Counted from the stretch's first letter, positions 1-7,211 are shown. The stretch is DNA of 10,128 nt from Chitinophagaceae bacterium (GCA_003136915.1 PLEB01000165.1:285-10412), one strand, 5' to 3'. The notes: generated by a model not told the origin, from the letters alone. Numbers and translations are program-made.

Positions 1-903
1 CTTTGTTATCAATCCTACTGCACCGGTAAATATTGCTGCTTCTTTCCTTATCCTTTCTGCAAAGGGCGTCTGATAACCGGGGGCCAAAGGAATTTTTACG
101 TTCGGAACCAGTCCTCCGGATGATACATCAATCAGGTCAACCCCTTTTTGTTTTAATATAGAACTCAATCTTACGGATTCATCCGGATTCCAGCCACCTT
201 CAGCCCAGTCCGTTGCGGAAATTCTCGCAAACAAAGGCAATTCAGAAGGCCAAATTTCCCGAATGGAATCCACGACTTCTGTGAGTAACCTGATCCGGTT
301 TCCAAAGCTTTCCCCATATTCATCCGTCCTTTTATTACTCAGTGGAGACAAAAATTCATGAAGCAGATACCCATGAGCAGCATGGATTTCCAATACCTGA
401 AAGCCAGCAGTGAGGGCTCTGCGGGCGGCCTTCCGAAAATCTATCGCCACCTGTTTGAGCTCGGAAACGGAGAGCGGATGCGGTGTCTGATCGGTATCCC
501 TGAACGGAATTGCAGATGGTGCGCGCGTAACCCATCCGCCATCTTTCACGGGTAACTCTTTTCCTCCTTTCCAGGGTGATATACTGCTGGCCTTTCGACC
601 AGCATGGGCGAGTTGTATTCCTGCTATTGCACCATGAGATTGCAGAAACCGGTTGATTCTGATTAGGGGTTCCACCTGCTCATCCTTCCAAAGACCCATA
701 TCATCCAGGGTAATGCGGCCCTCAGGACTCACCGCAGTAGCCTCCTGCATCACCAGAGCAGCACCGCCTGTAGCGCGGGACCCCAGATGTACCAGGTGCC
801 AGTCGTTGGCAAAGCCGTCTACAGAAGAATATTGGCACATGGGAGAAATGACGATGCGGTTTTTCAACTGAATGGTCCGGATCTGCAAACTGTCGAATAA
901 CAT
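1..903 (-). CDS. Old yellow enzyme-family NADH:flavin oxidoreductase (YqjM/XenA-like), C-terminus cut off by the window edge
   Basis: FMN-dependent ene-reductase that uses NAD(P)H to reduce activated C=C bonds in enones and related electrophiles; cytosolic TIM barrel. The reverse strand is open from ATG at 903-901 to the left edge, giving 301 codons. Visible hallmarks: PMCQYS with Cys23 and Tyr25 (the Cys marks the YqjM/XenA subclass, where it tunes the flavin), QLAHAGRKA at 97-105, the substrate-binding pair in HAAHGYL (His174, His177, Tyr179), and ARISATDW near 226-233. YqjM has about 340 residues, so roughly 40-60 C-terminal residues lie outside. The loop usually written YGGSFENR reads YGESFGNR here (196-203). 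No Shine-Dalgarno precedes the ATG, as is common in Bacteroidota. A TGTAG-N8-CTACA dyad sits 35-52 bp upstream of the start. The family call is firm; the physiological substrate is unknown. Confidence 0.92.
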   Translation of the reverse strand, partial: MLFDSLQIRTIQLKNRIVISPMCQYSSVDGFANDWHLVHLGSRATGGAALVMQEATAVSPEGRITLDDMGLWKDEQVEPLIRINRFLQSHGAIAGIQLAHAGRKASSISPWKGGKELPVKDGGWVTRAPSAIPFRDTDQTPHPLSVSELKQVAIDFRKAARRALTAGFQVLEIHAAHGYLLHEFLSPLSNKRTDEYGESFGNRIRLLTEVVDSIREIWPSELPLFARISATDWAEGGWNPDESVRLSSILKQKGVDLIDVSSGGLVPNVKIPLAPGYQTPFAERIRKEAAIFTGAVGLITK

Positions 904-937
904 GGATAATATTTTTTTTTGATTTATTGTTTTTGTC

Positions 938-955
938 TGTAGTTCATATTCTACA
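938..955. promoter_or_regulatory. Candidate operator, dyad TGTAG-N8-CTACA (copy 1)
   Basis: A perfect 5-bp inverted repeat with an 8-bp AT-rich spacer. It lies in the 155-bp region between the divergent oxidoreductase (start at 903) and response regulator (start at 1059). The same arms with the same spacer length recur at 4524-4541, upstream of the receiver protein. Arm length and spacing fit a dimeric helix-turn-helix regulator such as the LuxR-type proteins encoded here, but which protein binds is inference. It lies 103 bp before the regulator start, suitable for an upstream activator site, and close enough to the oxidoreductase start to act there as well. Confidence 0.5.
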
Positions 956-1058
956 ACGGAAAAGGAATTTTTACTGTTCAAATACGTGTTTTGTTCTATT
1001 TCAAGTCCATTCTTTCTCTATTATCTTGCATTCAATACCTCATGTTTAACCCAAAGCA

Positions 1059-1736
1059 ATGGAAAAAATTCGAATCCTCATCGCGGAAGATCATAAACTG
1101 ATCCGGGAAACCTGGACTTTCATCCTGAATACTGACAGCCGATTTACAGTTGTTGCATCCTGCAGCGATTCATCCGAAGCTGTCGAAATTGCAGCAATCA
1201 AAAATCCGGAGATAGTCCTGATGGATATTAATATGATGCCGCTAAATGGATTCGAGGCAACCGCGCGCCTCGCAATTGTTTCGCCGGAAACCAAAGTGAT
1301 TGGCCTCTCATTCTACTCCGAATTGCTTTTTGTAAAGAAAATGTTTGCTGCCGGCGCGAAAGGATATATCACGAAAAATTCCGGTCGCGAAGAAATGTAT
1401 GAAGCCATATTGGCTGTTCACTCTGGCGATTTGTATGTATGCGAAGAAATCCTGAAACAGGGATTTGATGTACACGCGCTGCCGGTTATGGATTCTTCAA
1501 ATATCGGAACCCTCACCGACAACAGTATGGGATCTCTCACCAACAAAGAGATCCAGATCTCCCAGTGCATTCGACAGGGACTCCGCTCAAAAGATATCGC
1601 TGGCAGATTAAGTATATCCATAAAGACCGTTGAAGTTCACCGCCACAATATTCTTAGAAAGCTCCAGGTTAGAAACTCTGTATCGCTGGTGAATGTCCTT
1701 AATTCGAAGAACGGCTATGTGAAATATAGCTTCTGA
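1059..1736 (+). CDS. NarL/FixJ-family response regulator (receiver + LuxR-type HTH)
   Basis: Phosphorylation-controlled DNA-binding transcription regulator, 225 residues. The receiver domain (about 3-120) has the acidic pair Glu10/Asp11, phospho-acceptor Asp56 in MDINMMPLNG, the switch residue Ser84 and invariant Lys106, so it should be phosphorylatable. A linker of about 40 residues leads to a LuxR-type helix-turn-helix at about 159-216, with a LTNKE opening and the recognition-helix region SIKTVEVHRHNILRKL. The ATG at 1059 is the first possible start after an in-frame TAA at 1047-1049; there is no Shine-Dalgarno. The histidine kinase begins 157 bp downstream on the same strand, which makes it the likely phosphodonor (inference from neighbourhood). 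The upstream dyad at 938-955 could be an autoregulatory site. Target genes cannot be read from sequence. Confidence 0.94.
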   Translation: MEKIRILIAEDHKLIRETWTFILNTDSRFTVVASCSDSSEAVEIAAIKNPEIVLMDINMMPLNGFEATARLAIVSPETKVIGLSFYSELLFVKKMFAAGAKGYITKNSGREEMYEAILAVHSGDLYVCEEILKQGFDVHALPVMDSSNIGTLTDNSMGSLTNKEIQISQCIRQGLRSKDIAGRLSISIKTVEVHRHNILRKLQVRNSVSLVNVLNSKNGYVKYSF

Positions 1737-1758
1737 TAATATTGATTTTCTCCTGATT

Positions 1759-1776
1759 CCGGGATCCCCGATCCGG
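1759..1776 (+). terminator. Weak GC-rich hairpin after the first response regulator
   Basis: The segment CCGGGATC-CCC-GATCCGG can fold into a 7-bp stem with one bulged G and a 3-nt loop. It starts 22 bp after the stop codon at 1734-1736. Only a short, interrupted T tract follows, so it is at best an inefficient terminator or an RNA 3'-end stabiliser. It may partly separate the first regulator from the kinase gene. Confidence 0.25.
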
Positions 1777-1841
1777 CTATTTTCCTACTAAGTGTTTACC
1801 CTTATATCTTCAATTTCCCGGTTGCTCCTGGCCTGGACTGA

Positions 1842-1872
1842 TTTGCCTTTACTATGAAAATTGATTAAATTG
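1842..1872 (+). promoter_or_regulatory. Candidate Bacteroidota-type promoter for the histidine kinase
   Basis: TTTG at 1842-1845, a 20-bp spacer, and TAAATTG at 1866-1872 resemble the Bacteroidota -33/-7 pattern (TTTG, about 19-20 bp, TAnnTTTG). The -7 element is imperfect at its end. The placement would give a short leader of about 15 nt before the ATG at 1894. This would let the kinase and the regulator behind it be transcribed separately from the first regulator. Confidence 0.3.
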
Positions 1873-1893
1873 TATATGATCTATCATTGAGGT

Positions 1894-3876
1894 ATGCACA
1901 ATTGGGTGTTCTTTCAAAGTGACCAAGCCGGCTTCATTATACTCCTTGTACTGATATTTTTTGCAGGATTTCTTGTCAGCAGGATCCTGTACAGCAGGTT
2001 TTTTCCAAATTCCCTCAAAACGGTTAAATGGTTCGCCGGGGAATCGCGGGTTGATCTGCTGTTGGACGGAATAGGGGATTATGCCATTTTCATGATCGAT
2101 CCTGATGGGACGATTATTAGCTGGAACAAAGGCGCCCAACGTATTAAGGGGTATAAAGAAACAGAAATATTGGGTAAGAATATTGATATATTCTATTCAG
2201 GGGAAGATCAGCAGGAAGGCTTACCTGCAAAGAATTTAAAATCGGCTTTGGCCCTTGGCCATTATGAATGCACTGGCTGGAGGTTTCGTAAAGATGGGTC
2301 CAGGTTTATGGCCAATGTCATTTTCACTCCAATCTACAGCAAGGATAAACACTTAAAGGGTTTTGCAAAAATTACCAGGGATATTACTGAGCAAAAACAA
2401 GCGCAGGATCAAAATGCCAGCCTGGCCCGTTTACTGGAGGATACCAGTGATGCGGTTATCTCCATAGGAACAGACTATGAATTAAAAACATGGAATAAGG
2501 CCGCTGAAAATTTGTATGGCTTCAAAGAGGAAGAAATATTGGGCCGACCCCTCGAAGAAGTTTTATCCATCCGCATGTCTGAGGAAGCCAGGTCCGCTCT
2601 CCGTGATCAATTGAAGAATCAGGGATACTGGACGGGTGAAGCGCTGCACGTAAACAGCCGTAATGATGAGCTAACCATTCTGGCGTCTGTGAGCCAGACA
2701 CATAATGAAAATGGCGAATTGAATGGTTTCGTCATGGTATGCAGGGATATCACCGAAAGGAAACGGAAGGAGGATCATCTTAAAGAGGCAAATGAATGGC
2801 TGGAAAGGGAAGTGAAAGAAAATGTCCGGGTGGTAGTCCAGTCTGAAAAAAAATATAAAATGTTATTCGAGAGCAATCCGATGCCCATGTGGATGATGTC
2901 GCTCGAGACCTTTGAAATCATTGACGTGAATATTGCTGCCCTGAATCATTATGGATACAGCAGGAAGGAATTCATGGAACTCGATGCGAAGAAAATCCGG
3001 CCCGAGGAAGAAGAAGCCCGCTTTGTTAATGATACCCGCCAGCAGATCCATGCCGCAACCAACGGAGGCCATTGGATCCATAGAAAAAAAGGAAATGAAT
3101 TGATTCATGTGGAGATGAGTATCTATGATTTTGAATCTGAAGGAAAACCCATAAGGCTCGTACTTTCAAATGATATTACTGAGCAGATCAACACGGAGGA
3201 AGAACTTAAAAAATCTTATGACGAGATCCGGGAACTTGCTTCCCATCTGCAAGACATAAGAGAAGAAGAACGCGCATGGATTGCCAGGGAAATTCATGAT
3301 GAACTTGGCCAGCAGCTCACAGGCTTAAAAATGGATTTTTCCTGGCTTTCAAAAAAAATGAAGAACGAGGATGAATTTACCAAAGAAAGGATTGACAACG
3401 CGCTCGTTCTATTGGACAATACCATTAAAAGCGTACGCCGGATTGCCACTGAACTTCGTCCGGGGATCCTGGACGACCTCGGACTTGTTCCGGCTATCGA
3501 ATGGCAAGCGGAAGAATTTCAAAAACGATTTTCAATTCCAACTCATTTTATTACTGATGTGAAAAAAACTATTTTTCCGGCCGGTATTTCTATCGGCCTT
3601 TTCAGAATTTGCCAGGAATCCCTGACTAACATAGCGCGCCATGCCCACGCGACAAAAATTGAAATTGTCCTGAGCCAGGAAGCGGAGAACTTATTGTTGA
3701 GAATTGATGACAATGGAAAAGGATTTGAAATGGAGCTGCCCGGGGGGAGAAAAACGCTTGGACTGCTGGGTATGAAGGAGCGGGCTTTGATGATGGGTGG
3801 AAAATTTAAAGTTCATAGCAAGAGGGGAGAAGGCACATCCGTTTTAGTAACCATTCCTTACAATATTATTGGCTAA
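1894..3876 (+). CDS. PAS-PAS-PAS sensor histidine kinase (HisKA_3, NarX/DesK-type core)
   Basis: Membrane-anchored sensor kinase of 660 residues. One hydrophobic helix at about 12-34 with almost nothing before it means there is no periplasmic sensor domain. Three PAS domains follow: about 50-167 (GDYAIFMIDPDG ... GFAKITRDITE), 174-290 (ending MVCRDITERK) and 318-432 (ending LVLSNDITE). Charged helical linkers, notably about 286-320, join them. No LOV-type cysteine motif is seen. The dimerisation helix carries REIHDELGQQL with phospho-acceptor His468 followed by the D469xxxQ473 pattern linked to phosphatase activity in this family. The ATPase domain has an N box at 574-584 (QESLTNIARHA), DDNGKGF at 605-611, LGLLGMKER at 622-630 and a GEGT loop. 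An in-frame TGA at 1888-1890 fixes the start at or after the ATG at 1894. It is followed after 14 nt by its probable partner regulator. The ligand is unknown. Confidence 0.96.
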   Translation: MHNWVFFQSDQAGFIILLVLIFFAGFLVSRILYSRFFPNSLKTVKWFAGESRVDLLLDGIGDYAIFMIDPDGTIISWNKGAQRIKGYKETEILGKNIDIFYSGEDQQEGLPAKNLKSALALGHYECTGWRFRKDGSRFMANVIFTPIYSKDKHLKGFAKITRDITEQKQAQDQNASLARLLEDTSDAVISIGTDYELKTWNKAAENLYGFKEEEILGRPLEEVLSIRMSEEARSALRDQLKNQGYWTGEALHVNSRNDELTILASVSQTHNENGELNGFVMVCRDITERKRKEDHLKEANEWLEREVKENVRVVVQSEKKYKMLFESNPMPMWMMSLETFEIIDVNIAALNHYGYSRKEFMELDAKKIRPEEEEARFVNDTRQQIHAATNGGHWIHRKKGNELIHVEMSIYDFESEGKPIRLVLSNDITEQINTEEELKKSYDEIRELASHLQDIREEERAWIAREIHDELGQQLTGLKMDFSWLSKKMKNEDEFTKERIDNALVLLDNTIKSVRRIATELRPGILDDLGLVPAIEWQAEEFQKRFSIPTHFITDVKKTIFPAGISIGLFRICQESLTNIARHAHATKIEIVLSQEAENLLLRIDDNGKGFEMELPGGRKTLGLLGMKERALMMGGKFKVHSKRGEGTSVLVTIPYNIIG

Positions 3877-3890
3877 CCTAAATCAATAGA

Positions 3891-4520
3891 ATGCACCGGT
3901 TTCTTATAGCTGACGATCATACTGTCGTACGAAAAGGACTCAAACAAATTCTGCTGGAAGCATTTCCTTCTGCGCTAATAGAAGAGGTGACAGATGCAGA
4001 AGGGTTGCTAAAACTTGTTTTTGCCGAATCATGGGATGTGATTATTTCGGATATATCCATGCCTGGAAGAAGCGGCCTGGAAGTATTACAGGAGATCAAG
4101 CAGCATTATCCCAAATTACCGGTACTCATCCTGAGCGTTCATTCAGAAGATCTGTATGCTATCCGGGTATTAAAATCAGGCGCCTCCGGATACCTGAACA
4201 AGGATTCTGCTCCTGAGCAGTTGGTCGCTGCTGTTAACCGGGTTATGCAGGGGAAGAAATATATTACGCCAACGATCGCAGAAAAGCTGGCTAATTCACT
4301 GGATCATGATATGGATAAATTATCCCACGAATACCTGTCTGACCGGGAATTTGAGGTATTGAAACTCATTGCGGGGGGAATGGCCGTTTCTGAAATTGCA
4401 TCACGGTTATCCTTAAGCGTAACTACCATCAGCACGTACAGATCCCGTATTATGATGAAGATGAATCTCAAAACCAATGCAGAACTAACACTTTATGCCA
4501 TCGAACAAAAACTAATATAA
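3891..4520 (+). CDS. NarL/FixJ-family response regulator, likely cognate partner of the adjacent kinase
   Basis: Two-domain transcriptional regulator of 209 residues. The receiver (about 2-120) has Asp8/Asp9, phospho-acceptor Asp54 in SDISMPGRSG, Ser82 and Lys104, all canonical. The LuxR-type helix-turn-helix spans about 147-205, with LSDREFEVLKLIAGG and the recognition segment LSVTTISTYRSRIMMKM. The ATG lies 14 nt after the kinase stop codon with no room for a separate promoter, so the two are almost certainly co-transcribed and form a kinase-regulator pair; HisKA_3 kinases usually pair with NarL-type regulators. It is only distantly similar to the regulator at 1059-1736, so a recent duplication is not indicated. 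The dyad directly after its stop codon could be bound by this protein or by its paralogue. Confidence 0.95.
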   Translation: MHRFLIADDHTVVRKGLKQILLEAFPSALIEEVTDAEGLLKLVFAESWDVIISDISMPGRSGLEVLQEIKQHYPKLPVLILSVHSEDLYAIRVLKSGASGYLNKDSAPEQLVAAVNRVMQGKKYITPTIAEKLANSLDHDMDKLSHEYLSDREFEVLKLIAGGMAVSEIASRLSLSVTTISTYRSRIMMKMNLKTNAELTLYAIEQKLI

Positions 4521-4523
4521 AGT

Positions 4524-4541
4524 TGTAGTATTTTTACTACA
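4524..4541. promoter_or_regulatory. Candidate operator, dyad TGTAG-N8-CTACA (copy 2)
   Basis: Here the palindrome is longer: 7-bp arms TGTAGTA/TACTACA around a 4-nt T loop. It starts 4 bp after the stop of the upstream regulator and lies 93 bp before the GTG start of the receiver protein. The outer ten bases and the spacing match the site at 938-955 exactly. No T tract follows on the plus strand, so an intrinsic terminator is less likely than a protein-binding site. The RNA could still form a small stem-loop. Confidence 0.5.
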
Positions 4542-4634
4542 GGCCTTCAACCAAATGGCTACAGGAAAATTATTGGATTTACGATATTTGCTTCTCCGGG
4601 ATAACAGTAAATTGAATCCCCTAATCCTTTAGAG

Positions 4635-4997
4635 GTGATTTCCAAAAAAATACTTCTTGTAGATGACTCACCGCTCATCATAGAGCGCCTGATCTCTATG
4701 TTGGAAGACTTGAAAATCCATTCTTTATTTTGTTGCGGAACCGTTTTTGAGGCCAGGGAAATCCTTACGCGTCTTGTTCCGGATGTGGTTGTTCTTGACA
4801 TCAATCTTTCCGATGGCTCGGGAATAGATTTACTGGAGATGGCCAAGTCGCAAAACCCCGGAACCATTGTGATCATGCTCACCAATAAGTCCGGCGCTTA
4901 TTACAGAAAATTATGCAAGACCATGGGTGCCGATCATTTTCTGGATAAGTCTACTGATTTCGAAATGGTGCCTGGTATTATTAGGAACATGAAGTAA
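4635..4997 (+). CDS. Stand-alone receiver-domain (CheY-like) response regulator
   Basis: A single phosphoreceiver domain of 120 residues with no output domain. All core residues are present: Asp10/Asp11 in LLVDDSP, phospho-acceptor Asp55 in VVLDINLSDGSG, Thr83 and Lys105 in FLDKS. Such proteins act by protein contact, as phosphate sinks, or as relay intermediates. The start is GTG at 4635: an in-frame TAA at 4608-4610 precedes it, no ATG lies between, and the beta-1 strand KKILLVDD begins immediately after. It follows the second regulator by 114 bp, a gap containing the TGTAG-N8-CTACA dyad, so it may have its own regulated promoter. Its stop codon is only 3 bp from the stop of the convergent nnrD gene. 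Its position suggests it takes phosphate from the neighbouring kinase, which is not demonstrable from sequence. Confidence 0.9.
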   Translation: MISKKILLVDDSPLIIERLISMLEDLKIHSLFCCGTVFEAREILTRLVPDVVVLDINLSDGSGIDLLEMAKSQNPGTIVIMLTNKSGAYYRKLCKTMGADHFLDKSTDFEMVPGIIRNMK

Positions 4998-5000
4998 GGG

Positions 5001-5918
5001 TCAACTGGCAACCGTCAACCGCTTTTCGGTATCCTTTTTCAATCGAACAAACGCCTTTCCAATGCATCCAATCAAATCCGAAGCCAGCATGGATTCCTCG
5101 GCAGATTCTGCGGCCGCTATATCGCCAGCAAGTCCGTGCAGAAAAACGGCCAGCTTTGCTGCATCGGGCGGCGCGTAAGACTGTGCCAGCATAGCGGTTA
5201 TCATTCCGGTAAGCACGTCCCCGGTTCCTCCTTTTGCCATGCCCGCATTTCCGGTAGTGTTGAAACAAATGCTTCCGTCCGGACAAAATATTCCCGTGTA
5301 ATGACCTTTCAGAACAATAATAAGCTTGTATTTCACGGCATTGGTTTTTGCAAGTGCAAACCGCTGGACATTTTCCGAGGGTGGTCCGAATAACCTGTCG
5401 AATTCCTTTGGATGTGGCGTTATAATTGAATTTGCTGGAATTTTACTGAGAAGTTTTTTATCCCTGCTGATAATATTAAGAGCATCCGCATCAAGGACAA
5501 GTGGATGAGAAAAGGATTTCATCATTTTTTTAATCATACCCTTCGTAGCCTCACTGGTTCCAATACCTGGTCCGGCTCCAATCACGTTATAAGGTTTTAA
5601 TTCTTTTGGAAGTTCCGTCAACTGATTGGGATCCCGGTCAACCGTCACCATGGCTTCCGGCAAAGCAGTTTGCATGATGGCATAACCGCAGGCGGGCAAA
5701 TGGGCTGTAATTAATCCTGCGCCGCTGGTTAAACAGGCCCTGGCAGACAGGACTGCTGCACCGATCTTTCCGAAGCTGCCGGCGAGCAACAGGGCGTGTC
5801 CGAAATTTCCTTTGTTGGAAAAAGGATCCCGGGGTTTGTAAATGGAAGTGGCTGTATCAAGGTTGACCAGGGAATAATGCTCATTGAACCCTTTTACAAA
5901 AGAGGCAACATCTTTCAT
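5001..5918 (-). CDS. nnrD: ADP/ATP-dependent (S)-NAD(P)H-hydrate dehydratase, stand-alone YjeF C-terminal domain
   Basis: Metabolite-repair enzyme of the ribokinase-like fold that dehydrates damaged NADHX/NADPHX back to NAD(P)H using a nucleoside phosphate. The 305-residue protein shows KGNFGHALLLAGSFGKIGAA (36-55), GAGPGIG (114-120), LDADALN (142-148), TPHPKEF (167-173), VLKGH (202-206) and the anion-hole/catalytic motif NAGMAKGGTGDVLTGM (224-239). In many bacteria this domain is fused behind a YjeF_N epimerase (NnrE) in a protein of about 500 residues. Here an in-frame TGA lies upstream of the ATG at 5918-5916 and no epimerase domain is encoded nearby. The first 30 residues resemble the inter-domain linker of such fusions. 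It starts 47 nt after the serine hydrolase stop, so co-transcription is likely. The NnrE partner must be elsewhere, if present. Confidence 0.94.
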   Translation of the reverse strand: MKDVASFVKGFNEHYSLVNLDTATSIYKPRDPFSNKGNFGHALLLAGSFGKIGAAVLSARACLTSGAGLITAHLPACGYAIMQTALPEAMVTVDRDPNQLTELPKELKPYNVIGAGPGIGTSEATKGMIKKMMKSFSHPLVLDADALNIISRDKKLLSKIPANSIITPHPKEFDRLFGPPSENVQRFALAKTNAVKYKLIIVLKGHYTGIFCPDGSICFNTTGNAGMAKGGTGDVLTGMITAMLAQSYAPPDAAKLAVFLHGLAGDIAAAESAEESMLASDLIGCIGKAFVRLKKDTEKRLTVAS

Positions 5919-5965
5919 TACTATGAAGATAGGAATTAGTCACGCATCATTGCAGCCCGGGAGGC

Positions 5966-7174
5966 TTAACGCTTTTCTCCTCCACGTCCCTCCGGATCAC
6001 TTTCCTGATCGTCCGGACTCTCATGCTCCTGCTGATAGTTTCCAAAAACATCACAGAGTTTTTTGCAGGAATAGACCCTTCTGTTATCATTGTTGCAGAG
6101 CGCGATGATGGTTGCATTTTCTTCCATCATACGTATAAAAACCGTTCTGTTTCCATGCCACCATCCATTGTGATAGATCAATTTTTTGCCCGAGGGGTAG
6201 ACGATCATTCTCCAACCCAATCCATAATTGCGGCGGCCGGGTTTTTCCAGGCTGTAAGGGGTGTAGGCACTGTCCAGCGTTGCCTGTTTAAATAATATCC
6301 CGCCCCGGAGTGCTGCGTCCCAATTCAAAAGATCTTCCGGCGTACTGTAAACATTTTTGTCGCCATAAATCACGTCCAGGTATTCAAGCGGGTAGGGTCG
6401 GCCGCTTATCCTGAATGACCGGGTGGCCCTTGGGGTATCCAGAATTGAAAAAACGTAACTGTCTTTCATCCGGAGTGGTTCAAAAAAAGTTTTAGTAATG
6501 AACTCCGCATACGATTCTCCCGAGGCTTTTTCAACGATCAGCGCCAGAAAAGCAAAATTGGTATTTGAATATTCAAAATGACGGCCAGGCGGCGCATGCT
6601 GAACCTGGGCCCTGTGCTGAATTATGTATTGAAGCAAATCTGCATTGGTCAGGAATTTTCTTTTGTCCCACCCGGATTGATCCATGAAATGCACGTAATT
6701 CAGGAGGCCGCTGCGCTGGCTAAGCAGGTTCTTGATGCTGATGCCGGGCTGAAATCCAGGAAGATATTTGGAAATATCATCGTGTATGTCCAGTTTCCCT
6801 TCCTCCCAAAGCTTTAAAACGGCCATAGCCGTAAATGTTTTGGAAACTGAAGCCAGTTGAAAAGCGGTATGGGCATTCACGGAGTCCTTCCTTGCCCTGG
6901 GAACTCTAAAACCGCTGTACCTTTCGTAGACTATCTCTCCATCCCGGGCAACGAGCAAACCGCCATTAAAACCATGAAGGAACAGGGAATCGAAAAAATG
7001 CCGCGCGGCATTGTTGAAGTGATGGTATTCGCCCATCGGAAGCTCTTTTGGGGCAGGATGTTTCGCTGCCAGAAGCAGTGTATCCTGGTTTTTCACCGGC
7101 TGGTTCGAAGAAGGCGTTTGCCCGCAACATACCAGAAAAGAGGCAGCCACCAGGGAGCAACAAAGGGTTTTCAA
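5966..7174 (-). CDS. Serine hydrolase, class C beta-lactamase/penicillin-binding-protein fold, probable lipoprotein
   Basis: Protein of 402 residues with the catalytic signature of the beta-lactamase (PF00144) superfamily. The SxxK motif is Ser109-Val-Ser-Lys112 in QLASVSKTFTAMAVL; the YxN motif is Tyr202-Ser-Asn204; the third motif is His335-Asn-Gly in IYHNGWWHGNR, in place of KTG. Members act as D-amino-acid peptidases, esterases or beta-lactamases, and sequence alone does not say which. The N-terminus (hydrophobic from about residue 4, then LVCCG at 14-18) looks like a lipoprotein signal with Cys17 as likely lipidation site, placing it in the periplasm or at the outer membrane. The last 20 or so residues are hydrophilic and acidic. 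The start is TTG at 7174-7172: no ATG lies between it and an in-frame TAA at 7219-7217. A TAATTTTG -7 element sits 30 bp upstream. It is probably the first gene of a two-gene unit with nnrD. Confidence 0.9.
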   Translation of the reverse strand: MKTLCCSLVAASFLVCCGQTPSSNQPVKNQDTLLLAAKHPAPKELPMGEYHHFNNAARHFFDSLFLHGFNGGLLVARDGEIVYERYSGFRVPRARKDSVNAHTAFQLASVSKTFTAMAVLKLWEEGKLDIHDDISKYLPGFQPGISIKNLLSQRSGLLNYVHFMDQSGWDKRKFLTNADLLQYIIQHRAQVQHAPPGRHFEYSNTNFAFLALIVEKASGESYAEFITKTFFEPLRMKDSYVFSILDTPRATRSFRISGRPYPLEYLDVIYGDKNVYSTPEDLLNWDAALRGGILFKQATLDSAYTPYSLEKPGRRNYGLGWRMIVYPSGKKLIYHNGWWHGNRTVFIRMMEENATIIALCNNDNRRVYSCKKLCDVFGNYQQEHESPDDQESDPEGRGGEKR

Positions 7175-7203
7175 CAGGTATATGTTTAATTGTTTCGTGG
7201 GCG

Positions 7204-7211
7204 CAAAATTA
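7204..7211 (-). promoter_or_regulatory. -7 promoter element for the serine hydrolase/nnrD unit
   Basis: Read on the minus strand the segment is TAATTTTG, a perfect match to the Bacteroidota -7 consensus TAnnTTTG. It lies about 30 bp upstream of the TTG start, implying a leader of roughly 20 nt. No convincing TTTG -33 element is found at the usual 19-20 bp distance. Confidence 0.4.

Noticed and set aside
4999..5020. Repeated GTCAAC words at the receiver/nnrD junction, considered as a shared terminator
   Set aside because: They are direct, not inverted, repeats; no stem-loop with a T tract can be drawn.
5884..6295. Plus-strand frames opposite the nnrD start and the serine hydrolase C-terminus
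   Set aside because: They overlap well-supported minus-strand genes and give low-complexity or Cys/His-rich translations without motifs.
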